Below, in pieces: positions 8,273 to 18,773 of a stretch of 64,000 nucleotides of DNA. The DNA is taken from positions 2,852,001-2,916,000 of the forward strand of contig NZ_QPEQ01000001.1 of assembly GCF_009455625.1 (NCBI RefSeq), read 5' to 3'. Numbering within the stretch: position 1 is the stretch's first letter; every line of letters starts with the position of its first letter. A program made the translations under genes and the position numbers. The DNA comes from Paraburkholderia bonniea. GTDB lineage: Bacteria; Pseudomonadota; Gammaproteobacteria; Burkholderiales; Burkholderiaceae. A model generated the notes under the pieces. That model had not been told where the DNA came from, ran no database searches, and worked only from the letters and a program-made list of their open reading frames with translations.

Positions 8273-10588
8273 CTAGCGCGAAGCAATCACATCCGCCACC
8301 AGCAGCGCGGTCATATTGACAATCCGGCGCACGGTCGCCGAAGCGGTCAGCACGTGCACGGGCCTGGCGGCCCCCAGCAACATCGGACCAATCGCAATGT
8401 TGTTGCCAGCGGCGGTTTTGAGCAGGTTGTAGGAGATATTCGCAGCGTCGATGTTCGGCAGTACGAGCAAATTGGCATCTCCTTCCAGCGTCGATTCAGG
8501 CAGTATCTCGCGGCGCAGGTTCGCATCGAGTGCAACATCGCCATGCATCTCGCCATCAACCTGTAAATCGGGAGCCTTTTCTTTCAGAATGGCCAACACA
8601 TCGCGCATCTTTTGTGCGGACGGTGCATGGCTGGTACCAAAATTCGAATGCGACACTAGCGCGATCTTCGGTTCAATGCCAAAGCGACGCACTTCTTCTG
8701 CCGCCATGATCGTGATTTCGGCCAGTTCGGCTGGCGTCGGATCCACGTTCACGTGCGTGTCGACCAGAAAAATCTGCCGCCCCGGCAGCACCAGCGCGTT
8801 CATCGCCGCATAAACACTGCAGCCTTCGCGCTTGCCAATCACCTGGTCGATAAAGTGCAGATGACGGTGCGTCGTGCTAATCGTGCCGCAGATCATCCCG
8901 TCGGCTTCGCCCTTTCTAACCAGCATCGAGCCAATCAGCGTCGTGCGGCGGCGCATTTCCAGTCGCGCCATTTGCTCGCTGATGCCCTTGCGCGACATCA
9001 ATTTGTAATAGCTCTGCCAGAAATCACGGTAACGCTCGTCCCGATCGGGATTGACCACGCTGTAATCCTGGCCCGCCACCAAGCGCAAGCCATAACGGGC
9101 AATGCGCTCCTCAATAACGGCGGGGCGTCCAATCAAGATCGGCTTGGCCAGCTTTTCATCCACCACAATCTGCACCGCACGCAACACCCGCTCTTCTTCG
9201 CCCTCGGCAAACACAATGCGCTTTTTGTCCGCTTCCACGCTGCGCGCCAACTGGAAGATCGGCTTCATCGTCGTGCCGCTGTGATACACGAACTGCTGCA
9301 AATGCTGTTCGTAGGCTTCCATATCTTCGATCGGGCGAGTGGCCACGCCAGAATCCATGGCTGCCTTCGCCACCGCAGGCGCGATCTTCACGATCAGGCG
9401 CGGATCAAACGGCTTCGGAATCAGATACTCCGGGCCAAACGACAAATCCTGAATGCCATACGCCGTAGCCACGATGTCGCTTTGCTCCTGGCGCGCCAGC
9501 TCAGCAATGGCGTTGACCGCGGCAATTTCCATTTCGCGTGTCACCGTCGTCGCGCCCGCATCCAGCGCGCCACGGAAAATGAACGGGAAGCACAGCACGT
9601 TGTTGACCTGATTCGGGTAATCCGTGCGGCCCGTGGCGAGCACTGCATCCGGACGCACGGCGAGTGCCAGTTCCGGCAAGATTTCGGGGGTTGGGTTGGC
9701 CAGCGCGAGAATCAGCGGCTTATCCGCCATCTTGATGACCATCTCCTGCTTCAGCACACCGCCAGCCGACAGACCGAGGAAAATATCCGCGCCATCAATC
9801 GCTTCCAGCAGTGTGCGAGCGCTGGTTTCCCGCGCGAAACGCTCTTTGTCCGGATCCATCAATTCCGTGCGGCCCTTGTAGACCACGCCAGCCAGATCGG
9901 TGACCAGAATATTTTCGAGTGGCAAGCCCAGGTCAACCAGCAAATCCAGGCAGGCGAGCGCCGCAGCGCCCGCTCCGGACGCGACCAGCTTCACTTGCCG
10001 GATATCTTTATTGACGACCTTCAAGCCATTGGTGACCGCCGCCGCCACCACAATTGCCGTGCCGTGCTGGTCATCGTGAAACACCGGGATCTTCATGCGC
10101 TTGCGGCATTCACGCTCGACGATGAAGCAGTCTGGTGCCTTGATATCTTCCAGATTAATGCCGCCGAAAGTCGGTTCAAGCGCGGCAATCACCTCGACCA
10201 GCTTGTGCGGATCGGATTCGTTCAGCTCAATATCGAACACGTCGATGCCAGCGAATTTCTTGAATAGCACCGCCTTGCCTTCCATCACCGGCTTCGATGC
10301 CAGCGGCCCAATGTTGCCTAGCCCAAGCACCGCCGTGCCATTGGTCACCACGCCAACCAGGTTGCTGCGCGCCGTGAAGCGGGCGGCGTTCAACGGGTTT
10401 TCGACGATCGCTTCGCAGGCAAACGCGACGCCTGGCGAATACGCCAGCGCCAGATCGCGCTGGTTAATCATCTGCTTGGTCGGCGCAATCGCAATTTTCC
10501 CGGGAGTAGGAAACTCGTGATAATCGAGCGCGGCGTCGCGGAGCTTGTTTTTGGTATCGGTATTGCTGGAGTTAGACGAATTCGACAT
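8273..10588 (-). CDS. maeB: NADP-dependent malic enzyme with C-terminal phosphotransacetylase-like domain
   Basis: The 771-residue hybrid is of the MaeB type, which oxidatively decarboxylates malate to pyruvate with NADP+. Residues up to about 430 are the malic enzyme part ([31 protein letters not shown], and the nucleotide-binding [16 protein letters not shown]). Residues from about 435 onward resemble phosphate acetyltransferase ([16 protein letters not shown] and a C-terminal GAARPVHVL); in known MaeB proteins this domain senses acetyl-CoA and is thought not to be catalytic. The start at 10588 begins a Ser/Asn-rich leader before the conserved core; in-frame codons further upstream lie in what should be the promoter. 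It converges on the candidate small RNA. Confidence 0.95.
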   Translation of the reverse strand: MSNSSNSSNTDTKNKLRDAALDYHEFPTPGKIAIAPTKQMINQRDLALAYSPGVAFACEAIVENPLNAARFTARSNLVGVVTNGTAVLGLGNIGPLASKPVMEGKAVLFKKFAGIDVFDIELNESDPHKLVEVIAALEPTFGGINLEDIKAPDCFIVERECRKRMKIPVFHDDQHGTAIVVAAAVTNGLKVVNKDIRQVKLVASGAGAAALACLDLLVDLGLPLENILVTDLAGVVYKGRTELMDPDKERFARETSARTLLEAIDGADIFLGLSAGGVLKQEMVIKMADKPLILALANPTPEILPELALAVRPDAVLATGRTDYPNQVNNVLCFPFIFRGALDAGATTVTREMEIAAVNAIAELARQEQSDIVATAYGIQDLSFGPEYLIPKPFDPRLIVKIAPAVAKAAMDSGVATRPIEDMEAYEQHLQQFVYHSGTTMKPIFQLARSVEADKKRIVFAEGEEERVLRAVQIVVDEKLAKPILIGRPAVIEERIARYGLRLVAGQDYSVVNPDRDERYRDFWQSYYKLMSRKGISEQMARLEMRRRTTLIGSMLVRKGEADGMICGTISTTHRHLHFIDQVIGKREGCSVYAAMNALVLPGRQIFLVDTHVNVDPTPAELAEITIMAAEEVRRFGIEPKIALVSHSNFGTSHAPSAQKMRDVLAILKEKAPDLQVDGEMHGDVALDANLRREILPESTLEGDANLLVLPNIDAANISYNLLKTAAGNNIAIGPMLLGAARPVHVLTASATVRRIVNMTALLVADVIASR

Positions 10589-10926
10589 AAGGCGGGCTTG
10601 GAAGTGCGGATTAGAATAGACGTTCGGCCGCATTGTAGCCCCAATCCCCTCGTAGATTCGTCCGGTCAAGGTGCAACTGTTGCAACAAAAATCGCGCCAA
10701 AACCACGCCAGAAGCACACTTTGCCGGGCCAGATGAAGCGCTTGCAAAGCCCTTGTAAAACCCTTAAACAGCGCTCGAACTGGCCCGGTTCCGACTACTT
10801 TCCTTCGCCCCGTTCGCCCCCGTTCATCACGCTATTCAGACGCCGCTTGCGCTTCTCTCCGCCTTAAATCTGCTTATTCACCCCGCTTATTCAGCTCACT
10901 TAACCTCTAACGAACCTGCCGCCACC
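10589..10926. other. Intergenic region between maeB and thiL
   Basis: About 340 bp between divergent genes, expected to hold both promoters. I see no RNA gene, repeat or recognisable operator. Confidence 0.4.
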
Positions 10927-11952
10927 ATGCTTTCCGAGTTCTCGCTAATTGAGCGTTTTTTTGCCCGCCGCCATCAAACCAGCCGTCACGCGCTGTTAGG
11001 AATCGGCGATGACTGCGCGTTGCTTGCGCCGCCAAGCGGCGAGGTGCTCGCGGTCTCAACCGACATGCTGGTCGAAGGACGGCACTTTTTCGCCAATGCC
11101 GAGCCACACGCGCTGGGTCATAAAGCGCTAGCGGTTAATTTGTCCGATCTCGCCGCGATGGGTGCCCGCCCGCTGGCGTTCACGCTCGCGCTGGCGCTAC
11201 CCGAGGCGCGCGAAAGCTGGCTGGCGGCATTTAGCGCGGGCTTGTTCGAACTCGCTGAACGCCATGGCTGTGAGCTGATAGGTGGCGATACCACGGCGGG
11301 GCCGCTCAACCTGTGCCTGACGGTGTTCGGCAGCGTCGCGCCACAGCAGGCCATGCGGCGCGATGCGGCGCAAGCGGGTGACGATATCTGGATCTCCGGC
11401 ACGCTAGGCGATGCCCGTGCGGGTCTTGGCGTGCTACGCGGCGAATGGTCAGCCGCGCCCGCCGATGCGTTGCTCTTTCGCCATGCACTTGAGCAGCCCG
11501 AGCCGCGCATTGCGCTGGGCCTGGCGTTACGCGGGTTGGCTCACGCAGCGCTGGATCTATCGGATGGGCTCGCGGGTGATCTGAACCATATCCTGCTGCG
11601 CTCACAACTTTGGGCCCAGGTGGATGTCGATGCCGTGCCGCGCTCCTCTGCGCTGCGCCGCTTGCCGCTTGAGGTTCAACGTCAGGTCACGCTGGCAGGC
11701 GGTGACGATTACGAACTGTGCTTCACCGCCCCTGTCACAGCACGCGCAAAAATCGAGGCGGCAAGCCGCCAGGTGAATGTGCCCGTCACCCGTATCGGCA
11801 CGCTCAATAGCACCGGAAACAGCGCCAATGCCGCCAGTACAATACGCGCTGCCAAAATTACGCCGCCTGCCTCCCGAATCACCTGGACGGACGCAGCAGG
11901 CACGCCACTCAACCTGACCTTGCAAGGCTTCGATCATTTCCATGCCGACTAA
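10927..11952 (+). CDS. thiL: Thiamine-monophosphate kinase
   Basis: ThiL phosphorylates thiamine monophosphate to the active cofactor thiamine diphosphate, using ATP. The 341-residue protein starts with the typical MLSEFSLIERFF and has GIGDDCALL (Mg/ATP binding), STDMLVEGRHF, the glycine-rich IGGDTTAGPLN and LDLSDGLAGDLNH, and GGDDYELCFTAP near the C-terminus, in the usual AIRS/PurM-like order. It overlaps the pgpA start by 11 bp, so the two are translationally coupled. Length is typical. Confidence 0.95.
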   Translation: MLSEFSLIERFFARRHQTSRHALLGIGDDCALLAPPSGEVLAVSTDMLVEGRHFFANAEPHALGHKALAVNLSDLAAMGARPLAFTLALALPEARESWLAAFSAGLFELAERHGCELIGGDTTAGPLNLCLTVFGSVAPQQAMRRDAAQAGDDIWISGTLGDARAGLGVLRGEWSAAPADALLFRHALEQPEPRIALGLALRGLAHAALDLSDGLAGDLNHILLRSQLWAQVDVDAVPRSSALRRLPLEVQRQVTLAGGDDYELCFTAPVTARAKIEAASRQVNVPVTRIGTLNSTGNSANAASTIRAAKITPPASRITWTDAAGTPLNLTLQGFDHFHAD

Positions 11953-12481
11953 CCCCTCACTCGACCCAGCCAGCGTATCGCCCAACACCCCTGGAGCACC
12001 GCGTCGCGCCACCGCACGTTTCATGCTGTCGCATCCGCTGCATCTGATTTCACTGGGGTTTGGCAGCGGGCTCGCCCCCTTTGCGCCGGGCACTTTCGGC
12101 ACCCTGCTTGGCTGGGCCTCTTTCGCTGCCTTCAGCCACTATCTGACGGTGATCGAATGGGGTGTGCTGATCGCAGTTGGTTTTTTTGCCGGTATCGTGA
12201 TTTGCGGCTTTACAGCGAAAAAGCTCGGCACAGACGATCCATCGCCTGTCGTCTGGGATGAAATCGTCGCCATGTGGCTCGTGTTGCTGCTGGTGTCGCC
12301 GGTCAGCTTTAGTGGTCAGTTGGGGGCGTTCCTGGTGTTCCGTTTCTTCGATGCGCTGAAGCCGCCCCCAATCCGCTATTTCGACCGCAAGCTCAAAGGT
12401 GGCTTCGGCATCATGTTCGACGATCTGGTGGCGGCGTTCTTCACGCTGCTGGTGATTGCGCTGTGGCGCATGTGGGCCTGA
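11942..12481 (+). CDS. pgpA: Phosphatidylglycerophosphatase A
   Basis: PgpA removes the phosphate from phosphatidylglycerophosphate to give phosphatidylglycerol at the inner membrane. The 179-residue product has a short polar leader, then LGFGSGLAPFAPGTFGTLLG, the family's first conserved block. VVWDEIVAMWLVLLL and the ALKPPPIRYFDRKLKGGFGIMFDD block follow. Several membrane segments are predicted, for example VLIAVGFFAGIVICGF and the C-terminal VAAFFTLLVIAL. It overlaps thiL by 11 bp, a common beta-proteobacterial pair. Confidence 0.95.
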   Translation: MPTNPSLDPASVSPNTPGAPRRATARFMLSHPLHLISLGFGSGLAPFAPGTFGTLLGWASFAAFSHYLTVIEWGVLIAVGFFAGIVICGFTAKKLGTDDPSPVVWDEIVAMWLVLLLVSPVSFSGQLGAFLVFRFFDALKPPPIRYFDRKLKGGFGIMFDDLVAAFFTLLVIALWRMWA

Positions 12482-12581
12482 CACCTGAGCACGCGCGTGC
12501 CGGTGTGACGCCGCGCTGCGTGATCTGTTCTTTCTGCGTTTTCCCCCGCGTTTTTCCGCATTACCACCGCCAGAGCCCGCC

Positions 12582-13100
12582 ATGTCCACTGACGCCACAC
12601 TGCATCAACTCGCGCAACAGGTCGGCGAGCGTTTGCTCGACGCTCACGCGACGCTTGCTACTGCCGAATCCTGCACCGGTGGCATGGTCGCCAGCGCAAT
12701 CACCGGAATTGCCGGTAGCAGCGGCTGGTTTGAGCGCGGCTTCGTAACGTATTCGAATCAGGCTAAAAGCGAGATGCTTGGCGTGCCCGCCCGTTTGATC
12801 GAAGCGCATGGGGCGGTCAGCGAGCCGGTGGCGCAGGCGATGGCCGAAGGAGCCTTACGGCACAGCAAGGCGCAGGCTTCGCTGGCTATTACTGGAATTG
12901 CCGGGCCTTCGGGTGGTAGTGAGGCAAAGCCCGTTGGCACGGTGTCATTTGGCTGGAGCTACGGCCGCCACACACGCGTGGCAACCGTGCGCTTTGATGG
13001 CAACCGGCAGCAGGTTCGGCAGCAAGCCGCTGAGCACGCATTGCGTGAGCTGCTGGTGCTATTGGCTTTGGCTATTGACGGAGAAACCCGGCGCGCCTGA
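12582..13100 (+). CDS. pncC: CinA C-terminal family nicotinamide-nucleotide amidase
   Basis: A stand-alone CinA C-terminal domain of 172 residues. This family converts nicotinamide mononucleotide to nicotinic acid mononucleotide in pyridine nucleotide salvage. It has the motif LATAESCTGGMVASAITGIAGSS-like region near residues 25-45, with the catalytic Ser in AESCTGG, and AITGIAGPSGGSEAKPVGTVSF in the second half. It lies 100 bp after pgpA on the same strand and may belong to the thiL-pgpA unit. Length is normal for the short, single-domain form. Confidence 0.92.
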   Translation: MSTDATLHQLAQQVGERLLDAHATLATAESCTGGMVASAITGIAGSSGWFERGFVTYSNQAKSEMLGVPARLIEAHGAVSEPVAQAMAEGALRHSKAQASLAITGIAGPSGGSEAKPVGTVSFGWSYGRHTRVATVRFDGNRQQVRQQAAEHALRELLVLLALAIDGETRRA

Positions 13101-13199
13101 ACGGCTGCTGCGCCGGTAGAACATGGCCGGCATGGCCACGCATGGCCGCAACAAACAACGGCCATGCGCTGAAAAACCACTCCACGCTATTCAGCGCTT

Positions 13200-14015
13200 T
13201 CAGCGATAAGCGTTGATCTGATCTCGGGTTTTCTGTGCGGCAAGCGCTGCGGCCTGAGCGAAATCATCGCCCTTGCCAGCATAAATAATCGCCCGCGATG
13301 AATTAATCAGCATGCCTGCCCCTGACGTCGTGCGTCCTGCCCGCACGGTGGCTTCGACGTCGCCGCCCTGAGCGCCAATTCCAGGAATCAGTAACGGCAT
13401 GTCGCCGGTAATCTGCCGCACGATTTCGATTTCCTGCGGAAACGTCGCGCCCACCACCAGCCCCAGCTCGCCACTCGCGTTCCATTGCTGCGCAGCCAGT
13501 TGCGCCACGACCTGATACAGCGGCCGGCCACCGGCATCCAGAAACTGCAGATCAGAACCACCCGGGTTCGAGGTGCGGCACAACACAATCACCCCTTTGC
13601 CAGCGTGCTCGAGATACGGCTCAAGCGAATCAAAACCCATATAGGGATTCACCGTCACGGCATCGGCACGATAGCGCTCAAAGGCTTCGCGGGCATATTG
13701 TTGCGCAGTGCTGCCAATGTCGCCACGCTTGGCGTCGAGAATCACCGGCAACCCAGGATGGTGCAAATGAATATGCGCGATCAATTGCTCTAGCTGATCT
13801 TCAGCGCGATGCGCGGCAAAGTACGCGATTTGCGGTTTGAATGCCGACGCGTAAGGTGCAGTGGCGTCAACGATATCGCGGCAAAAAGCAAAAATCGCTT
13901 CGGTGCGATTAGCCAATGCGCCCGGGAATTTAGCCGGATCGGGGTCAAGACCGACGCACAACAGGGAGTTCGTTTGCTGCCATGACTGACGCAACATCTG
14001 GATGAATGAAGACAT
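13200..14015 (-). CDS. pyrF: Orotidine 5'-phosphate decarboxylase, type 2
   Basis: PyrF decarboxylates OMP to UMP, the last step of de novo pyrimidine synthesis. The 271-residue protein is of the longer type 2 form, with [14 protein letters not shown] at the N-terminus, [18 protein letters not shown], the catalytic [18 protein letters not shown] (Lys-Asp-Lys type active site region), and the phosphate-binding PGIGAQGGD. The start at 14015 precedes [12 protein letters not shown], where family similarity begins; codons upstream belong to the spacer after mtgA. Confidence 0.95.
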   Translation of the reverse strand: MSSFIQMLRQSWQQTNSLLCVGLDPDPAKFPGALANRTEAIFAFCRDIVDATAPYASAFKPQIAYFAAHRAEDQLEQLIAHIHLHHPGLPVILDAKRGDIGSTAQQYAREAFERYRADAVTVNPYMGFDSLEPYLEHAGKGVIVLCRTSNPGGSDLQFLDAGGRPLYQVVAQLAAQQWNASGELGLVVGATFPQEIEIVRQITGDMPLLIPGIGAQGGDVEATVRAGRTTSGAGMLINSSRAIIYAGKGDDFAQAAALAAQKTRDQINAYR

Positions 14016-14140
14016 GGGGGAAGCTCGCAGCGAGCCAGTGAGCGGGAAGGCGCGTAGTTTACACGCTGGCAGCACCCGCCCGGCCACTGGAGTTCCTCGT
14101 CCACCATGGCCTGGCACGTGGCGCATATTACTGCGGCAAT

Positions 14141-14863
14141 TTACTGTGGCAATTCGGCCGCGCCCATGCGCCGTGCGATCACGCCAGCGCGTGATGCCAG
14201 ATACGGCGAGTTGCGATGCGCATCAAAATACTTCGGCCGCGGCAACATCACTGCCAGCCGCGCCGCCTGCCAACTGCTGAGCTTTGCCGCCGAACTCTTG
14301 TAGTAATAGCCTGCGGCGGCTTGCGCGCCATAGACGCCATTGCCCCATTCAACCGAATTCAGATAGATCTCAAAGATGCGTTCTTTATCGAGCAGGGTCT
14401 CAAGCATCCACGTGATGATGAGTTCCTGGCCTTTGCGGATGTAGCTCTTTTCGCGCGACAAGAACAGATTGCGCGCCAGTTGCTGAGTAATGGTTGAACC
14501 ACCTGAAACAATCTTGCCGCGCGCCTTGTTTTTTTCCCAAGCTTGCAGGATGGCGTCGGTTTCATAGCCGTTGTTATTGGCGAAATTGGCATCTTCCGAA
14601 GCAATAATCGCCCGCTTCAAATTGCGTGAGATTTGCTCATAAGGCACCCATTGGTGCTGCAACGCCAGATCAGGACGGTCGGCCGAGAGACGCCATGCGT
14701 CTGCGCGCATGAACGCGCTCGAATGCGGATTGACGTAATTCCATACGCCGATCTGGATGAAATAAAACGCCTGAGTCGCCAGCCATGCGCTGGCCACCAC
14801 CGCGCCGACGTAGAAGCTCCAGCGCACCAGACCCGGCTGATGGCTACGCTTGGTTGCTGTCAT
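14141..14863 (-). CDS. mtgA: Monofunctional biosynthetic peptidoglycan transglycosylase
   Basis: MtgA polymerises lipid II into glycan strands in the periplasm while anchored in the inner membrane. The 240-residue product has one N-terminal membrane anchor (about residues 14-34) and a GT51 domain. This contains [19 protein letters not shown] with the catalytic Glu, then the second conserved block [29 protein letters not shown], and [18 protein letters not shown]. It lies downstream of aroE on the same strand with a 125-bp gap. Confidence 0.96.
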   Translation of the reverse strand: MTATKRSHQPGLVRWSFYVGAVVASAWLATQAFYFIQIGVWNYVNPHSSAFMRADAWRLSADRPDLALQHQWVPYEQISRNLKRAIIASEDANFANNNGYETDAILQAWEKNKARGKIVSGGSTITQQLARNLFLSREKSYIRKGQELIITWMLETLLDKERIFEIYLNSVEWGNGVYGAQAAAGYYYKSSAAKLSSWQAARLAVMLPRPKYFDAHRNSPYLASRAGVIARRMGAAELPQ

Positions 14864-14988
14864 GGTTGTTTCAGTCTGTTCAATCTGGATTGGTATCTGG
14901 ATTCGGTTGGCTATTCACCGTAACCATCGTGGCCACCGTGACCACCTTCAAACGCGTCAAGCGTGGCCTGCGGCCACATGCTGTGCGT

Positions 14989-15885
14989 TCAGACAGCGCC
15001 GCCTGAGGCCCGCATCTCATCGCGCAACAGCTTCAGCACAGGTGCGCTATCAGGCCGTTTGTCGCGCCAGACAAAAAATGCTTCAGCCGCCTGCTCAACC
15101 AGCATGCCCAAGCCATCTTCAGCCCGGGCACCCAGCGCGCGCGCATGCTGCATAAACACCGTTGGCTGGGCGCTGTACATCATGTCGTAAGCCAGCGTGC
15201 CGGGACCAAACGCGCGCTCGTCGCATTCCGGCAAAGCACCATCCAAACTACCCGCTGTCGCGTTGATGATGATGTCGTAGGCTTGCGGCTCAATCTGTTG
15301 CGGGCCGCCACCGGTCAGCGTGCAAGCGGCAACGGCTGCGGCTGTTCCAGCAAGCGCTGCAGAAGCCGCCGCTGCGGCAAAACGGCTGGCCAGCGCCTGC
15401 GCGGTGGCTGCCGTGCGGTTGGCAATCGTCAGTTGCGCAGGGCCCCGCTCCAGCAGAGGCAGCACCACGCCTTGCGCCGCGCCGCCTGCGCCCAGCAGCA
15501 AAATCCGCTGCCCGCCAAGCGGCCGCTGCAGATTAACTTCGATATCGCGGACCAGACCCACGCCATCCGTGTTGTCGCCATAAATGCCGCTGGCATCCTG
15601 ACGCAAGGTATTCACCGCACCGGCTGCCATCGCCCGCGGCGACAGCTTGCTGGCCAGCGCGAAAGCCCGCAGTTTGAACGGCACAGTGACATTCGCCCCC
15701 CGCCCGCCATCAGCGAAAAACGCCAGGGCCTCCTGCTCGAAAGCTTCGACTGCGGGGCACAACCGGCCATATTCCAGCGGCTCACCTGTTTGTTGTGCGA
15801 ACAAAGCGTGGATACGCGGCGATTTGCTGTGCTCCACCGGATTCCCCATCACCACATAACGGTCAGGCAAATGCGTCTGGCTCAT
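14989..15885 (-). CDS. aroE: Shikimate dehydrogenase
   Basis: AroE reduces 3-dehydroshikimate to shikimate with NADPH in aromatic amino acid synthesis. The 298-residue protein opens with YVVMGNPVEHSKSPRIH, which holds the substrate-binding SKS. It carries NVTVPFK with the catalytic Lys, GDNTDGVGLVRDI, and the NADP-binding LLGAGGAAQGVV. The start is 3 bp after the RNB exonuclease stop, so both are on one message. An alanine-rich loop after residue 165 is longer than usual. Confidence 0.96.
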   Translation of the reverse strand: MSQTHLPDRYVVMGNPVEHSKSPRIHALFAQQTGEPLEYGRLCPAVEAFEQEALAFFADGGRGANVTVPFKLRAFALASKLSPRAMAAGAVNTLRQDASGIYGDNTDGVGLVRDIEVNLQRPLGGQRILLLGAGGAAQGVVLPLLERGPAQLTIANRTAATAQALASRFAAAAASAALAGTAAAVAACTLTGGGPQQIEPQAYDIIINATAGSLDGALPECDERAFGPGTLAYDMMYSAQPTVFMQHARALGARAEDGLGMLVEQAAEAFFVWRDKRPDSAPVLKLLRDEMRASGGAV

Positions 15886-15888
15886 GCT

Positions 15889-18063
15889 TCAGCTTCCTGG
15901 CGTCGAAGGTATCAAGGTGCTAGCCGCCTGATCTGGTGTGGCTTCGTCCATTGCTGTTGTTGCGGCTGATGCCACGCCGGTCTGGGCCTCGGCTTGGGCT
16001 TCCGCTTCGCTTTCAGTTGATTCATCCGCGAGGTCCGGCTCATCTTCGCCGCGCTCAGCGCTTTCATCGGCTTCATCGGCTTCATCGGCTTCATCGGCTG
16101 CGTCTGCGTCTGCGTCTGCGTCTGCGGCTTCATCGGCTGCGTCATGCTCTGTCACGGCTGCTGGCGCGGCAATCACGTTCAGCAAGCGCACGGAGGCTTC
16201 AATCGTCAGCTCATCAAGCCCCATCACTTCCAGCAGCACCCGCGTGCCGCGCGCATGCACGCCAAGTCCGGGCACGTGCAGCAGCAGTGGAATCTCTTCG
16301 AGACGCACCAGGTCATCCTTCACCACAGCAGCCGCCACCTGCTTTTTGTTTTCCTGCTTAAGCCAGCGCAGACACCAGAAGTACTCCATGCGCCGCTGGT
16401 AATCGGCATACGCCGAATACGTATCGTCAAAGCCCTGAACCACGGCAAACAGATCCGCATCCTTAGGCTTGAAGGGGGCCACGAGCTTGGCCGTCACGCC
16501 GTGGCGTACGCAGGCCAGCAACTGCCACTGGTTCACCAGATCAACATAACGGCGCAACGGTGAGGTGCTCCACGCGTACTGCTCGACCCCCAAGCCTTCG
16601 TGCGGTGCCGCGCTGGTCTGCATGCGCGTGCGCTTCGGGCCGCTGGGCGCACCAAACGCACGTTGCGAGCGGTAGATGCCGGGCACACCGTGATCGTTCA
16701 GCAACGCCCCCCAGGATGAATTCGCCAGGATCGCCAGCTCAGCGACGATCGTATCGAGCGGCGAGCCGCGCCGCCGTGGCGTGATCGTCACGTGCTCGCC
16801 TTCGACATAAAAATTGAAATCGGTATTGCGCTGCACTTCGCGCCGCAAGCCATAACCGGCCCGAGCCTGCTGGCGCTTTTCGAACAACGCCTGAGCAAAC
16901 GGCCAGAGCACTGCGATGTCGTCCTTGTGCGGATACTCGCCAGTGCCTGCTGCGAGGCTTTCTTCACTCACCAGTTCATCAAGCGTGTTGTGGCGCAAGT
17001 TGTGTTTAACGAATACGCGCTCGGCACGGGTTTCGCTGGCCACGATCTCCTGAGTCTCACGGTTCACGATCACATACAGCGACAACGCGGGGCGCAAGCC
17101 GCCTTCGGCCAGCGTGAAAGCTTCGACCACGGCATCGGGCAGCATCGTGATTTTGTCGCCCGGCATATACACAGTGGACAGACGCGCGCGCGCAATCGCA
17201 TCCACCGGATCACCACGCTCAATGCCCAGCGCTGGCGCGGCGATATGCACGCCGATACGCACGCGGCCATCCGCCAGATGCTCAACCGAAAACGCATCGT
17301 CGATCTCGGTCGTGGTGATGTCGTCAATCGAGAAGGCTTCGATGGCGGCCTGCGGCAAATCGTCGGGAACCGGGCCAACAGTTACTGGCGGGAAAGCCGT
17401 GCCATGCGGAAACTGCTCTGATAAAAAACGCGCTTCGTGCAACGCGCGCGGCGAGGCGATGCCACCGCATTCCAGCATCAGGCGCGCCATCGACATCCCG
17501 CGCGCCGCCGCCGCGGCTTCCAGTGCCTTGTATTCGATCGTGTTTTTGTCAGGCTTGGTCAGCAAGCCCAGCACCTTGCCTGTGAATGCCTCTGGCAACC
17601 GGCCAGCCTTCATTTCGTTTTCGTATTCAGCCTGAACCAGCGCCTGCTGACGCTTGCGTTCGAGCGACGCCAACGCCATCTGCAACTGCTCATGCGGTGC
17701 GCGTTGATACTGGCCGCGCCCCTTCCGGCGGAAATACACTGGCGCGCCATGCATGCGCAAAATCAGCCCAGCGCGTTCAACTGGGCCAAAAGCTTCACCA
17801 AAATATTCAGCACCTAGCGTGGCAAACGGAAACTCTTCTTCGGGGGCGCATTCCCATAAAAAACCCAGGTCGATCCCTTGAGCCAGCGCATCGGCTTGCT
17901 CCATCAGCTCGGCCGCAGCTGGCCGGTCGAATTCGATCAGCACGTCTTTAGTGCGCACTTTGGTGCGGCGACCGCCCGGCAGCTCGACCTGAAGCGCGTC
18001 GCCTTGACGCGACAGGACGCTACCTGCCTTGAAACTGCCCGATTCCTCAAAAAAAACGTTCAC
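15889..18063 (-). CDS. RNB-domain exoribonuclease (RNase II-like) with acidic repeat tail
   Basis: A 724-residue RNase II-family protein, a processive 3'-5' exoribonuclease by family. After an N-terminal region, the RNB catalytic domain is seen with AFSIDDITTTEIDDAFSVE (the metal-binding aspartates) and RVRIGVHIAAPALG. The conserved Tyr-containing region ends at AWSTSPLRRYVDLVNQWQL. A C-terminal S1-like part follows, ending near residue 660. The last 70 or so residues are Ala/Asp/Glu-rich low-complexity repeats encoded by DNA tandem repeats at 16063-16140. It precedes aroE by 3 bp. Family is clear; its RNA targets are unknown. Confidence 0.9.
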   Translation of the reverse strand: MNVFFEESGSFKAGSVLSRQGDALQVELPGGRRTKVRTKDVLIEFDRPAAAELMEQADALAQGIDLGFLWECAPEEEFPFATLGAEYFGEAFGPVERAGLILRMHGAPVYFRRKGRGQYQRAPHEQLQMALASLERKRQQALVQAEYENEMKAGRLPEAFTGKVLGLLTKPDKNTIEYKALEAAAAARGMSMARLMLECGGIASPRALHEARFLSEQFPHGTAFPPVTVGPVPDDLPQAAIEAFSIDDITTTEIDDAFSVEHLADGRVRIGVHIAAPALGIERGDPVDAIARARLSTVYMPGDKITMLPDAVVEAFTLAEGGLRPALSLYVIVNRETQEIVASETRAERVFVKHNLRHNTLDELVSEESLAAGTGEYPHKDDIAVLWPFAQALFEKRQQARAGYGLRREVQRNTDFNFYVEGEHVTITPRRRGSPLDTIVAELAILANSSWGALLNDHGVPGIYRSQRAFGAPSGPKRTRMQTSAAPHEGLGVEQYAWSTSPLRRYVDLVNQWQLLACVRHGVTAKLVAPFKPKDADLFAVVQGFDDTYSAYADYQRRMEYFWCLRWLKQENKKQVAAAVVKDDLVRLEEIPLLLHVPGLGVHARGTRVLLEVMGLDELTIEASVRLLNVIAAPAAVTEHDAADEAADADADADAADEADEADEADESAERGEDEPDLADESTESEAEAQAEAQTGVASAATTAMDEATPDQAASTLIPSTPGS
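16063..16140. repeat. Tandem coding repeats in the RNB exonuclease tail
   Basis: Four copies of a 9-bp unit (TTCATCGGC, 16063-16098) followed by four copies of a 6-bp unit (CGTCTG, from 16101). They encode Asp/Glu/Ala repeats in the frame of the gene. Copy number keeps the frame, so length variation between strains is expected. Confidence 0.85.
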
Positions 18064-18185
18064 TCAAATACTCTCGTTCTGACGCCCATCGGCGGCTGCA
18101 CTGGTTTAGCTCATGCAGCTCGCAGATGATCGTGATGGTGGTAAATAAAAAGGATTTCGCCGAGCGTGGCGCAAGCGCGCGAGCG

Positions 18186-18773
18186 TTACCCGCCCGGCAC
18201 GCGCGGAGCCGCATCGCAAAACGCGAGCACCTCGTCAGCGTATTGCCCGAACTCGCTGATGGCGTGATTGCTGCCCTCTAGCACTCGGGTATGCGCCCCC
18301 GGATAACGCGCGAGCATATCTCGATAATCAAGCACTTCATCGCCTTTGGCGGCCAGCAAAAAATAGCGTTCTGGATGCGTGATAGCGGTGACCTCAAGCG
18401 AGCGCAATTCATCCAGATGATGCGGCTCGACGACGATACTGCCGCCGCCATGCCACAGCGGCTGTTCGCCCAGATATGCAGTGAGATCGCGTTGCGGCAC
18501 GATCGCGGGATTGAGCAGCGCAGCGGGCCAGCCATGTTTTTGCGCCAGATACGTGGCGAAGTAGCCGCCCAGCGAGCTGCCAATCACGCTAACCGGCCCA
18601 GCCGGTGCCGCGCTGACCAGCGTTTCGACCAGCTCCACCGCCGCCAGCGGGGACACCGGCAGCATTGGGCAGCACCATTCGTCACTGCGCCCCAGCGCAG
18701 CGAGCCGGGCGGCCAGCACGCGCGCCTTGAATGAATCAGGCGACGAGCGAAAGCCATGCAGATACAGAATCAC
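18186..18773 (-). CDS. YqiA-like alpha/beta-hydrolase esterase
   Basis: A 195-residue protein of the YqiA/YcfP type. It begins MILYLHGFRSSPDSFKAR, has the nucleophile elbow VIGSSLGGYFATYLA with Ser in GSSLGG, and the late LEGSNHAISEF with the likely catalytic His. Such proteins are short cytoplasmic carboxylesterases with poorly defined substrates. Its start overlaps the mpl stop by 4 bp (ATGA), so it is translationally coupled to mpl. A 120-bp gap separates it from the RNB gene. Confidence 0.88.
   Translation of the reverse strand: MILYLHGFRSSPDSFKARVLAARLAALGRSDEWCCPMLPVSPLAAVELVETLVSAAPAGPVSVIGSSLGGYFATYLAQKHGWPAALLNPAIVPQRDLTAYLGEQPLWHGGGSIVVEPHHLDELRSLEVTAITHPERYFLLAAKGDEVLDYRDMLARYPGAHTRVLEGSNHAISEFGQYADEVLAFCDAAPRVPGG

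Noticed and set aside
8753..10267. Long plus-strand open frame (504 codons)
   Set aside because: It is fully antisense to maeB, which has clear family motifs; residue content is typical of a shadow frame.
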